This document shows positions 53,215 to 61,277 of a DNA stretch of 61,296 nt, piece after piece. The stretch is taken from NCBI RefSeq assembly GCF_015057245.1, contig NZ_SVET01000015.1, positions 1 to 61,296 of the forward strand, given 5' to 3'. The translations under genes were made by a program, and so were the position numbers. Numbering within the stretch: the first letter of the stretch is position 1; each line of letters begins with the position of its first letter. The notes under the pieces were generated by a model. The model did not search any database and was not told where the DNA came from. It saw only the letters and a program-made list of their open reading frames with translations. The stretch is from Pseudobutyrivibrio ruminis (GTDB taxonomy: Bacteria > Bacillota > Clostridia > Lachnospirales > Lachnospiraceae).

Positions 53215-54009
53215 CTATTCAGCGTTGCATATGCTTGGCATTTCGTTTAATTTCCAATTCTCATCATTTGTATAAAACGAATTATCTTCATCAAATAACT
53301 GTAGATAAACTACCCCTTCACTTGTTATGAATACATTGTACCCCATGCCTGCAGTTGGAACGAACACATAGATATTTTTTGCTTCTATGCCATCTATTAT
53401 AGTTATCTCTTGCTCATCAAATAATCCATTTCTTGAACAAAAGACAAAATATTCGCTGTACTTTTCTTCAGGCATCATTCCTTTAATAGATTTCAACTCA
53501 TCCTTTGAAAATAATGTCTCCAATATATCCGGATTTACATACTGGGGTTTATTTAAAGTATATTCGCCTTCAATATCAACACCAGGACTAATAGGACAGC
53601 CTTCTTTTTCAATATACATAACATCTGCATTTAATATAAAAGAAATACTACTTTCATCATCATATTTGTCCACATATTTGGCTATAGAAGGAGATTCGAA
53701 TACTGCTTCCCCTTCTATAACATCTGAATGCATAAAGTAATTCGCTTCAACAACAAAATCAAATCCATTATCATCTTGATTATAAATTGTAATTGTAGAT
53801 GAAATTGATGAATGAGTGTCTGTTAATTTCCATTTACCTTCAAAATTACCAGAAACACTATCAGGTTCCCCCTTAATATCGTTTACATTTTGTTCATGTT
53901 GAATTGAGTTTTGTTTATTATTACTACTTATCTCAAAAAACATCAAAATTCCACACAATACTGTCGCACATAACAAAAGATGAATTATTATTTTTTTTAT
54001 GGCACTCAC
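53215..54009 (-). CDS. Membrane-anchored protein resembling lysozyme-inhibitor-like domains; candidate immunity protein
   Basis: A 264-residue exported protein with a signal-anchor at about 5-25 (Cys residues at 14 and 19 could make it a lipoprotein). Residues about 50-150 show the beta-barrel-like pattern GKWKLTDTHSSISSTITIYN, GFDFVVEANY, IEGEAVFESPSIAKYVD, MYIEKEGCPISPG and IEGEYTL. That pattern recalls domains I associate with lipoprotein lysozyme-inhibitor-like proteins; the match is from memory. The rest (SKDELKSIKGMMPEEKYSEY) is unassigned. It starts at a GTG with AAGGAAG 9 bases upstream, 24 bases after the lysozyme gene. Inhibiting that lysozyme is therefore the leading hypothesis. 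Confidence 0.6.
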   Translation of the reverse strand: MSAIKKIIIHLLLCATVLCGILMFFEISSNNKQNSIQHEQNVNDIKGEPDSVSGNFEGKWKLTDTHSSISSTITIYNQDDNGFDFVVEANYFMHSDVIEGEAVFESPSIAKYVDKYDDESSISFILNADVMYIEKEGCPISPGVDIEGEYTLNKPQYVNPDILETLFSKDELKSIKGMMPEEKYSEYFVFCSRNGLFDEQEITIIDGIEAKNIYVFVPTAGMGYNVFITSEGVVYLQLFDEDNSFYTNDENWKLNEMPSICNAE

Positions 54010-54033
54010 CTACCTGTTCTTCCTTTGCTATCT

Positions 54034-56442
54034 TTAATAATCTTTGTTATAGTCACCATCTGCAAAGAGTTCTGCCTCTTCTTTTGTACGTTTCATCCAT
54101 CCATCTTTATTGCTTTCCCAATTATTAGCTTTTTTTAATTCACTAATAACCGCGTTATACCATTCATCTTTACTAATCGTTTGCTTTTTTAATAAACTAT
54201 CAAGCGCTGTCCCTTCATTTGTTATAGCAGGTCTTAGGTATGTAGCTATAAATAAAGCATCAAATTCTTGCTGAGACGCATTATAATTATTACGTTTAAG
54301 TAGATTATTAACTGATTTTTCATAATATCCTTTTTTGTCGTTATATATTTCTAATGCAATCTTATTGTCTATTTGGGTTCCTACTTCAAATGAAATACCA
54401 TACTTTTCTTCATATTTCGCCTTTTCTGAAGCGTCAATAGCGATACCATATGGTAAAGTTATTTTATCATCCTTAACTTTTATAACCGGTACCGACTTAA
54501 CTGTTCCATCCGTATTATATTGAATATTTTTTATAGTATCATTCTCTATATGGGACAATAATTCAAACCCTTTCTCACTAAGAGTCCCTGAATTTGTTTT
54601 CTTTTGAACATAATCCTCCTCAATTACAACATTCTTTAAAGCATCGGCCAGCATATCATTAACTGCTTTTGTAGCCCCGGCATATGGAGAATTATTCTGT
54701 TTTTCAAGTTCATTTAATCCTTTTGCACAAGCTGTCATAGTAAAAGAATCAAAAACCTTATTTATAGCTGTTGTAAGAAAACCTGCTTTCTTTAGCTCAT
54801 TTTGCAAATTTTCAACCTTAGTTCCAGAATGACCTCTAGCTATTTTACCTTGGTTAGCATACGCAACTGATTTTGATAATGCATTTCTTGTGTTAGTCCC
54901 GACTTTTCCATCTACATCTAATCCCATAGCTGATTGAAAAATCTTCACTGCATTGCTAGTAGATTCCCCAAACGAACCAATTGTGTCGGTAATACTATAC
55001 CCAATATTTTTCAAATCATTTTGAAGCTTCTTAACTTGTTCTCCGGTACTACCTATTTTTAGAATATTATTAGAAGAAGGCACTGGTTGAGTTTTATTTT
55101 TAACAGCGCTATTTATTTTATTTCTTGTATCAGTTCCAGCTAATCCATCAACACTTAAACCATGGTTTTTCTGAAAAGCTTTAACCGCAGCTTCAGTATT
55201 AGCTCCAAAAGCTCCGTCAGGATTAGTTGATAAGTAGCCTAAAGTTTTTAAATTATTCTGTAGCGTCTTAACATCATCGCTCACTTGACCTTTAGAAAGC
55301 ACTCCATTATTTTTATAGTGCAATGCCTTTCTTATTGCCTCTTGTGTGTTCTCTCCTGCTTGGCCATCAGCAGTTAATCCATAAGTCTTTTGAAATTTAA
55401 TAACTGCATCTTGTGTACCACTACCAAATTGTCCATCAGCTTTTCCTGCATTGTATCCCAAAGAATTCAGGTTGTTTTGAAGAATAATAACATTATTTCC
55501 CTTGCTCCCCAGTTTTAAAACGCCATTATCCTTAGGTTGTGTTTTGGCATTAACCGCAGCAGCAATCTGGGCTCTAGTATTGCTGCCAACAAGACCATCC
55601 ACCGATAAATTATGCTTTTGCTGAAATGCTTTTACAGCCGACTCTGTACCAACGCCAAACGCACCATCGGCTATGCCTGCAAGATAACCTAGTGTCTTCA
55701 AGTCGTTCTGTAAACTTTTAACATCATTACTAACCTGCCCTTTTGATAAAATCCCCTTACTTTTTCTACTAATTGTTATAGCTATAGCATCCTGAGTTGC
55801 TTTTCCTGCAACACCATCTGCGCTTAAACCATATGTTTTTTGGAATGAAACAACTGCATTTTTTGTTCCATTTCCAAATTCGCCGTCTGGTTTTCCTGCA
55901 TTATATCCTAAAGAATTAAGGTTGTTTTGCAGCTGAGCTACTTTAGCTCCTTTACTTCCAACTTTAAGGATGTTGCTATTTGCCGCTGCATTTTTTTCAT
56001 TTAATGCCCTAGTTATTGCGTTTTGTGTACCTGAACCTACAATACCATCAGCAGTAAGCCCCTTCGCTTTTTGAAACGCTATAACTGCGTTCTTTGTCCC
56101 ATTTCCAAAGATTCCATCTGGCTTTCCTGTGTTATATCCTAATGTATTCAGGTTCTCCTGTAGCCTTTTTACATCATCTCCGCGGCTACCTACCTTAAGT
56201 GTTCTAGATGCAACTTTACTTTCCAATAACATAGATGAACTTGTAGCAGATTTTTCTCTAAAATAATTACCACTCAGTTCAAGAGTTGCTGCCTCACCAA
56301 AATTAGGTTCTGTCCTAGAACTGTCATCCTCTAAGTCTTTAATGGCAGTAACAACTTCACTATTATTTGTCATCACATGACTTGCACGAGGATTAATTGG
56401 CTCTTTTGTAAAATGTTCCCATGTTCTCCATTTAACTGGCAT
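54034..56442 (-). CDS. Multi-repeat PG_binding_1 protein with GH24-like lysozyme domain, no signal peptide
   Basis: An 802-residue predicted wall-targeted muramidase. Residues 82-147, 159-224, 231-298, 309-374, 381-448 and 461-527 are PG_binding_1 repeats (such as LQNNLNSLGYNAGKPDGEFG), and 533-583 is a decayed seventh. Repeats 2-3 and 4-5 form a duplicated pair (LKxGSKG type then LSKGQVS type). Residues 622-797 resemble GH24 lysozymes: GFELLSHIEND with candidate catalytic Glu633, LPYGIAID, SQQEFDALFIATY and the Arg/Glu-rich end. The usual AYNVG is LRPAI and the fold is divergent, so activity is uncertain. The 80-residue N-terminus has no signal peptide. Start: ATG 10 bases after GGGAGG; the longer frame begins at an unlikely TTG. 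Confidence 0.8.
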   Translation of the reverse strand: MPVKWRTWEHFTKEPINPRASHVMTNNSEVVTAIKDLEDDSSRTEPNFGEAATLELSGNYFREKSATSSSMLLESKVASRTLKVGSRGDDVKRLQENLNTLGYNTGKPDGIFGNGTKNAVIAFQKAKGLTADGIVGSGTQNAITRALNEKNAAANSNILKVGSKGAKVAQLQNNLNSLGYNAGKPDGEFGNGTKNAVVSFQKTYGLSADGVAGKATQDAIAITISRKSKGILSKGQVSNDVKSLQNDLKTLGYLAGIADGAFGVGTESAVKAFQQKHNLSVDGLVGSNTRAQIAAAVNAKTQPKDNGVLKLGSKGNNVIILQNNLNSLGYNAGKADGQFGSGTQDAVIKFQKTYGLTADGQAGENTQEAIRKALHYKNNGVLSKGQVSDDVKTLQNNLKTLGYLSTNPDGAFGANTEAAVKAFQKNHGLSVDGLAGTDTRNKINSAVKNKTQPVPSSNNILKIGSTGEQVKKLQNDLKNIGYSITDTIGSFGESTSNAVKIFQSAMGLDVDGKVGTNTRNALSKSVAYANQGKIARGHSGTKVENLQNELKKAGFLTTAINKVFDSFTMTACAKGLNELEKQNNSPYAGATKAVNDMLADALKNVVIEEDYVQKKTNSGTLSEKGFELLSHIENDTIKNIQYNTDGTVKSVPVIKVKDDKITLPYGIAIDASEKAKYEEKYGISFEVGTQIDNKIALEIYNDKKGYYEKSVNNLLKRNNYNASQQEFDALFIATYLRPAITNEGTALDSLLKKQTISKDEWYNAVISELKKANNWESNKDGWMKRTKEEAELFADGDYNKDY

Positions 56443-56494
56443 AATTTTTTGTCCTCCCTGACATAAAAACTTTCGACCCCTTGTCGACCAAACT

Positions 56495-56567
56495 GTTATA
56501 TCACAAAGAAACAAAAAAATATGGATTTTTGCCTGAACTACACAAAATTTGCCTAAACTACACAAAT
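56495..56567 (-). promoter_or_regulatory. Candidate LytTR-activated promoter with 20-bp direct repeat
   Basis: Two copies of a 20-base unit lie head to tail at 56528-56547 and 56548-56567; 17 of the 20 aligned bases around TTTGCCTxAACTACACAAA agree. Two direct repeats one or two helical turns apart are the known target shape of LytTR regulators. Downstream on the minus strand is TATAAC (56495-56500) with no good -35, as expected for an activated promoter, then the lysozyme start at 56442. The last repeat ends at the stop codon of the LytTR gene. Confidence 0.6.
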
Positions 56568-57277
56568 TACATATTGGCTTTCCGCCTCCAGTTAAAATAT
56601 TTTAATTTAAAGTCCTGCACTCTATCTCTGCTGATTGGAAGCTTTGTGCCATCTATCATAGTTACATTCCTACTATCATGACACCTGATGTACTTCATGT
56701 TCACCACATAGGAACGCTGAATTTGAATCAAGTCAAGTTTTTCGTACTTTTCAGCGAGAGATTTCAGGTTTCCATCACTAAAGTAGTTTTTTCCTCCTGC
56801 AAAATTAAAACAAAGCTTATGTTGAACAGTTTCTACATAAAGTACCTCGCCAATATTTATTGTCTGAACCAAATCATTTTCATCCCTGCACTCAATATAT
56901 TCAGCTTTCGCCACTGAAGATAGATAGTTACCTATGGCTTCATCAATCTCATCTAAATGTAACTTGTCAATATATCTGTACGCACTTACTCTATAACCCA
57001 ATCTGGCATATTCGATGTGTGAAGTCAGAAAACAAATCTTGCAATTACTGTCTAACAACTGAAGCTGTTCAGCTATATCAAAACCATTTTCACCATCACT
57101 TAATTCAACATCTAGAAAAAGCAAATCAATCTCATTGACACACTGTATGAAATCCGTTCCACTTGAAAAGACATTTATTTCATAATCTGACTCACCAATT
57201 AATGCAAAATATCCCTCAATATACTCTCTGATTTTATCCAGCCAAACAGGCTCATCATCCACTATTGCAATTTTCAT
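56567..57277 (-). CDS. LytTR-family response regulator (AgrA-like)
   Basis: Two-component regulator of 236 residues. Receiver domain at 1-120: IAIVDDEPVW acid pocket, phospho-acceptor Asp in LLFLDVELSDGENG, the TS in CFLTSHIEYA and the Lys in YIDKLH. LytTR DNA-binding domain at about 135-230: EVLYVETVQHKLCFNF, QRSYVVNMKYIRCHDSRNV and LPISRDR. It overlaps the upstream kinase gene by 4 bases. The likely target is the repeat just beyond its own 3' end, which would put the lysozyme gene under its control. Confidence 0.93.
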   Translation of the reverse strand: MKIAIVDDEPVWLDKIREYIEGYFALIGESDYEINVFSSGTDFIQCVNEIDLLFLDVELSDGENGFDIAEQLQLLDSNCKICFLTSHIEYARLGYRVSAYRYIDKLHLDEIDEAIGNYLSSVAKAEYIECRDENDLVQTINIGEVLYVETVQHKLCFNFAGGKNYFSDGNLKSLAEKYEKLDLIQIQRSYVVNMKYIRCHDSRNVTMIDGTKLPISRDRVQDFKLKYFNWRRKANM

Positions 57278-58569
57278 ATCTGACTTCCCCTTGGAATAGA
57301 AAAATCTATTCTAAATACCTCAATATCTTCTTTTTTATCCATAGAAAAATAACATTCACCTTTATATTTGTTTATAACATTTATCATGCTTTTTAGTCCA
57401 AAACCATGATTATATTTGTCTGCTTTGCTCGTTACTGAATCATGATAATCCGGAAGATTTTTTCCATCACACGTATTGGCAATGGCAAAAAATACTTCCT
57501 CCTCGTGATCAACCATTTCAATCTGAACATGCTTTATACTCACCTTAAGCGCAGCTTCATAGGCATTTTGTAGGGCATTACCAAAAAGCGCAGTAATATC
57601 CATCAAATCTATTTCAAGCGGACGCTTCAGTTTTCCTGAAATTTCAAATGCAACATTCCCCGCTTCACATATATATGAATAATAGTTGAGAATAGCATCT
57701 AGATAATCGTCCCTCGTGTTTGCCTTGCTTGAAAGACTTTCCGTAACATCCCAGATTTGTTCTATATACGAATTTGCCTTGTCATACTGACCTTTTGAAA
57801 GTAACTCTTTAACCGCTCCAATATGATTAATTAAATCATGTCTGAAACGACGCAAATCAATATTTTTTTCTTTTTGAAATAGATACTGTGACTGCTGAAT
57901 GCTAAGAGCAAGCTGCAAATGCTTATTCTGTTTATCATAAAGGTGATTTTTTACTGCAAGCGCAAGTGTTACATATAATGCATAAATAGTTCCAACAAGA
58001 CATAATAAAAATCTGATATGCAAATACCATGTAAAATTCCCTGGATTCTCATAATAAACACTAAATACACCAACCACCATAAGTTCGAATATGAGTGTCA
58101 TCAATAAAAGCCCCAGTTTGTATGTGAGCTTAATTTCATTTAGATATACGTCTGATCGTTTGAGCACACATAAATACAAAAAAAATTCTATTCCGAAAGA
58201 AATAGGATACGCAAAGAGTTCATTCCAGGTTAGTCTTGCTGTAGCTGCCGTTGTATTCATTGCTATGACTTGTACAATTATAGATGAAAATGTATCTATC
58301 ATTCCCATGAACCATGTTAGCGCTATTGTCAAAAGCGCCATATGCCAAATCATATCATCGAATAACAGTATCATTGCTATTAAGGCCCATATGATAAATA
58401 CAACCATATATTCCTCACCTAAAAATAAATCAACTATTCCAGAGAAAACGACCGATAGCACTGATAATAAACACAAGAATTTATTTTTTCTAAATTGAAT
58501 TCGAAAACAGAAATGAATTAAGAAAATATATATTAAATAATTGATTAGCTTGTCTATAATAAAAATCAT
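57274..58569 (-). CDS. GHKL sensor histidine kinase (AgrC-like)
   Basis: Membrane sensor with six or seven helices in residues 1-205 and a cytoplasmic GHKL-type kinase core. The phospho-acceptor box is DLRRFRHDLINHIGAVKEL (His in RHD), followed by FGNALQNAYEAAL (N box), and HGFGLKSMINVINKYKGE (G box). This is the architecture of peptide-sensing AgrC kinases, but no AgrB/AgrD genes are in the window. The start is the ATG 5 bases after GGGAG, four codons inside the longest frame. It overlaps the response regulator by 4 bases and follows the peptidase gene by 19. Confidence 0.92.
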   Translation of the reverse strand: MIFIIDKLINYLIYIFLIHFCFRIQFRKNKFLCLLSVLSVVFSGIVDLFLGEEYMVVFIIWALIAMILLFDDMIWHMALLTIALTWFMGMIDTFSSIIVQVIAMNTTAATARLTWNELFAYPISFGIEFFLYLCVLKRSDVYLNEIKLTYKLGLLLMTLIFELMVVGVFSVYYENPGNFTWYLHIRFLLCLVGTIYALYVTLALAVKNHLYDKQNKHLQLALSIQQSQYLFQKEKNIDLRRFRHDLINHIGAVKELLSKGQYDKANSYIEQIWDVTESLSSKANTRDDYLDAILNYYSYICEAGNVAFEISGKLKRPLEIDLMDITALFGNALQNAYEAALKVSIKHVQIEMVDHEEEVFFAIANTCDGKNLPDYHDSVTSKADKYNHGFGLKSMINVINKYKGECYFSMDKKEDIEVFRIDFSIPRGSQI

Positions 58570-58588
58570 TTTCACTCCCAATCATTTA

Positions 58589-59452
58589 CTAGTCTATTTT
58601 TTCAAAGTGCTGGTAGTCTTTGGATGAAGACCAGGCGCCGCCCCAGGTGAAGCCATGGGCTGTGAAGAGCTGGTAGGCCAGGTCCGTTTCGTCGATTTTG
58701 TATGGAAAGTCGGCGCTGCGATCTACGTATGGTGCTCCGTTGGCTGGTTCTATGCTGAGGGCGCCGTCCACGGTTTTGACGTATGGATTGTACAGTGGGT
58801 TGATGTCTATAGCTAGGCCTGCACCGTGGTTTGAGACCTTTGTGGTGTGGCTGATGAATCTGAAGTTGAAGCATGAGGAGTTGTTGTCAGCCATTGAGGC
58901 TTCATCCTCTGCGTTGTATTCGTCTACAAGCTTTATTTTTTCGATTGGATATTCCGCCTCATATAAAGCTTCGAAGATTTCAAGGAGGTCTTCTGCTATA
59001 GATTTGTTGCAGATGATTTCGCCCTCGTGAGTCTGTCCGTCGAAGCCTACATGGAGCACGTGAAGGTATCGTAAATCCGATACTGGAATTGTGCAGTCAT
59101 CCTTGTAGGATTTTCCTTTGATTCGTGCGAAGATCTCGCTATCCTCTGTGAATTCTATTCCATAAAAGTTCTCTGTGTCTTTTACATTTGTGGTAGTCAT
59201 TTTTGTTTCTCCTGGTTGTGTAGATTCTTGTAGTTGCTCGGCAGATTCCAGATTAGCGGATTCAACTGAAGGAACACCTTCAGACGTCACTTCAGATGTA
59301 TCTTCTTCCGCAGGCTCTTCGGTTGCGGGCATCTCTTCCTCTACTTCCGGCTCAGAATCATATGATTCAGCAGACTTATGATAAAAGAGCACCACAGCGC
59401 ATGCTAACACTATAAGAATTAATATAAAGCCAATTAATAATTTCTTTTTCAT
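58589..59452 (-). CDS. Membrane-anchored M15-family D,D-carboxypeptidase (VanY-like)
   Basis: Predicted zinc peptidase acting on peptidoglycan stem peptides. A signal-anchor at about 5-24 leads to an acidic Glu/Ser/Thr linker (about 30-85) and the catalytic domain: SNHGAGLAIDINPLYNPYV supplies the first zinc His and Asp, and YQHFEK the last His, with the conserved GGAW loop. Length 287 residues. The overlap of 4 bases with the DUF3237 gene and the 19-base gap to the kinase suggest one transcript with the lysozyme regulatory genes. Confidence 0.88.
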   Translation of the reverse strand: MKKKLLIGFILILIVLACAVVLFYHKSAESYDSEPEVEEEMPATEEPAEEDTSEVTSEGVPSVESANLESAEQLQESTQPGETKMTTTNVKDTENFYGIEFTEDSEIFARIKGKSYKDDCTIPVSDLRYLHVLHVGFDGQTHEGEIICNKSIAEDLLEIFEALYEAEYPIEKIKLVDEYNAEDEASMADNNSSCFNFRFISHTTKVSNHGAGLAIDINPLYNPYVKTVDGALSIEPANGAPYVDRSADFPYKIDETDLAYQLFTAHGFTWGGAWSSSKDYQHFEKID

Positions 59453-59865
59453 AATTCCTCTGAATCATCCATCCACAAATGTATCTGTACTCCACCAGGA
59501 ATATCCGATATCGTTCCAGTGATATCAGCAGTCTCAAAAAACGCTAAATCGATGCTATCCGTAAGAATAGTTGGATGAGTAACAATATTTCCATTTTCAT
59601 CAAATGAGCCATTGTTCTCTACAAAGATTTTACATGCATTACCCTTGAAATCTTTTCCTTCAAGAATATATCTAGCAGATAAAACTCTGGCACTGCCTTT
59701 CATTTCCCTTTGGGTGTCCACACCACCTGGAAGAATAATTCCGTTGAAGTATTCTCCAGTAGCATCACCATCGAAGTGAATCATCAGTGCTTCTCCACTT
59801 TGCCCTTTCACTTCATCAAACTTTGTAAGTTTTACATTTACTGTTAAGATTTCTTTTCTATTCAT
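59449..59865 (-). CDS. DUF3237-family protein
   Basis: A 138-residue soluble beta-rich protein of the DUF3237 type. Recognisable segments are FDGDATGEYFNGIILPGGVD, RYILEGKDFKGNACKIFVEN and the late DLAFFETADI. No signal peptide. Function unknown. The gene overlaps the peptidase start by 4 bases and follows the rRNA methyltransferase by 21 bases. Confidence 0.75.
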   Translation of the reverse strand: MNRKEILTVNVKLTKFDEVKGQSGEALMIHFDGDATGEYFNGIILPGGVDTQREMKGSARVLSARYILEGKDFKGNACKIFVENNGSFDENGNIVTHPTILTDSIDLAFFETADITGTISDIPGGVQIHLWMDDSEEL

Positions 59866-59886
59866 AACAAGAGTCCCTTTTACTCT

Positions 59887-61098
59887 TTATTTCTCGTCAA
59901 CAACCTGGAACACTAAGAACTTGAGGTAGTAGCTTTCGTCAGCGGCCCAGAGGATTGGATGATCTGGAGCCTGTGTGCGGAATTCTACCTGGCGAAGGCG
60001 CTTGTGGGCAGCCTGTGCAGCCTGGCCGATTACCTTTACGAAGAGTTCCTGAGTCATGAAATGAGAGCAAGAACATGTAGCAAGGTAGCCGCCGTCCTTA
60101 ACAAGCTTAAGTCCCTTCATGTTGATTTCTCGGTAGCCCTTCATTGCGTTCTTTGTGGCCTCACGCGACTTTGTGAAAGCAGGTGGGTCAAGAATTACAA
60201 CGTCGTACTTTTCTCCAGCTTCTGCAAGCTTTGGAAGCTCATCCAAAACATTTGCCTGACGGAATTTGACAGTTGAATCCAAGCCGTTGAGCTTTGCGTT
60301 TGCTGTAGCCTGAGATACTGCGAACTCTGAAATATCAAGACCTGTTACGTCTGCTGCTCCCGCGATTCCAGCATTAAGAGCAAATGTACCCATGTGTGTA
60401 AAGCAGTCTAATACTTTCTTGCCTTTGCAAAGGCGCTGAATAGCTAGACGATTATATTTCTGATCTAAGAAGAAGCCTGTCTTCTGTCCGTTTACTACAT
60501 CTACCATGTAGTGAACACCATTTTCAACGATTTCTACGTTTGTATCGAACTCATCTCCAATGAATCCCTTATATGGTGCTAAGCCCTCTTTCTTGCGGAC
60601 TGCTGCATCACTACGCTCATAAACTCCGCGCACGCTAAATCCGTCTACAGCCATAGCCTCTTTAAGGTAATCTACAATCTTCAGCTTGAACTTATCTATG
60701 CCAAGTGCAAGTGATTCCACAACAAGCACATCATCGTACTTATCGATAACAAGCCCCGGAAGGAAATCAGCCTCTCCGAAGATCACTCTACAGCAGTTCA
60801 AATCCTTCTCAAGTAATACGTTTTTACGATAATTCCAGGCATTCTGCACTCTCATTTTGATGAAATCATCATCAATTATCTGGTCCTTTTTACGTGTCAT
60901 CATGCGAACACGAATCTTGGAATTAGTGTTGATGAAACCACGGCCCATCATGTATCCATCGAAATCATGGACAACAACTATATCTCCATTCTCAAAAGAA
61001 CCCATAACTGAGTCTATCTCATTATCAAATATCCAGGCGCCTCCAGCCTTAATTGTGCGGCCCTCGCCTTTTTTTAATGTAACAATTGCTTCGCTCAT
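59887..61098 (-). CDS. rlmI: 23S rRNA cytosine-5 methyltransferase, RlmI family
   Basis: Class I SAM-dependent RNA methyltransferase that modifies 23S rRNA (C1962 in E. coli). The N-terminal PUA domain is at about 1-75 (TLKKGEGRTIKAGGAWIFDN). The Rossmann core has the SAM loop VLDCFTHMGTFALNAGI, VILDPPAFTKS and SCSHFM with the catalytic Cys. The C-terminal RTQAPDHPILWAADESYYL is typical. Length 403 residues. Identification is secure to family; the exact target is inferred from homology. Confidence 0.92.
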   Translation of the reverse strand: MSEAIVTLKKGEGRTIKAGGAWIFDNEIDSVMGSFENGDIVVVHDFDGYMMGRGFINTNSKIRVRMMTRKKDQIIDDDFIKMRVQNAWNYRKNVLLEKDLNCCRVIFGEADFLPGLVIDKYDDVLVVESLALGIDKFKLKIVDYLKEAMAVDGFSVRGVYERSDAAVRKKEGLAPYKGFIGDEFDTNVEIVENGVHYMVDVVNGQKTGFFLDQKYNRLAIQRLCKGKKVLDCFTHMGTFALNAGIAGAADVTGLDISEFAVSQATANAKLNGLDSTVKFRQANVLDELPKLAEAGEKYDVVILDPPAFTKSREATKNAMKGYREINMKGLKLVKDGGYLATCSCSHFMTQELFVKVIGQAAQAAHKRLRQVEFRTQAPDHPILWAADESYYLKFLVFQVVDEK

Positions 61099-61168
61099 AA
61101 TAACCTTTCTCTAATCACTAAATATTTATATATTTTATCATCATCAGAGTGCTTTATCAAAAATAAAA

Positions 61169-61190
61169 GGAGGCTGATTAATCAGCCTCC
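61169..61190. terminator. Perfect palindromic terminator at the right edge
   Basis: GGAGGCTGATT/AATCAGCCTCC is a 22-base perfect palindrome. On the minus strand it is followed by TTTTATTTTTG, so it probably ends a gene lying to the right of the window. Confidence 0.8.
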
Positions 61191-61203
61191 TAAATCTTAA
61201 GAC

Positions 61204-61277
61204 TTTTTGCGGGACAAATAATGAAAACTCCCGCAAAAATCTGGCTTCGCCAGATACGCCTTTGCATAAATGCAAAG
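61204..61277. repeat. Stack of three adjacent hairpins
   Basis: TTTTTGCGGGA/TCCCGCAAAAA (61204-61214 with 61229-61239), ATCTGGC/GCCAGAT with a TTC loop (61239-61255) and CTTTGCAT/ATGCAAAG (61260-61277) follow each other almost without gap. No coding frame is credible. The last part shares GCAAAGGCGT with the hairpins after htrA. It may be a dispersed structured repeat or part of an RNA that continues beyond the window. Confidence 0.5.

Noticed and set aside
54200..56200. DNA tandem repeats that could suggest an array or CRISPR
   Set aside because: Periodicity follows the PG_binding_1 protein repeats; units are about 200-230 bases, divergent and in frame.
56443..56565. Longer N-terminus of the PG-binding lysozyme containing a hydrophobic patch that might act as an export signal
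   Set aside because: It begins at a TTG, covers the predicted promoter and direct repeats, and ends before a good GGGAGG site and ATG. If it were used, the export argument would change, so it deserves an N-terminal check.
56442..58600. agrB/agrD-like peptide genes next to the AgrCA-like pair
   Set aside because: No small open frame with a ribosome site or AgrB-like membrane protein is present.
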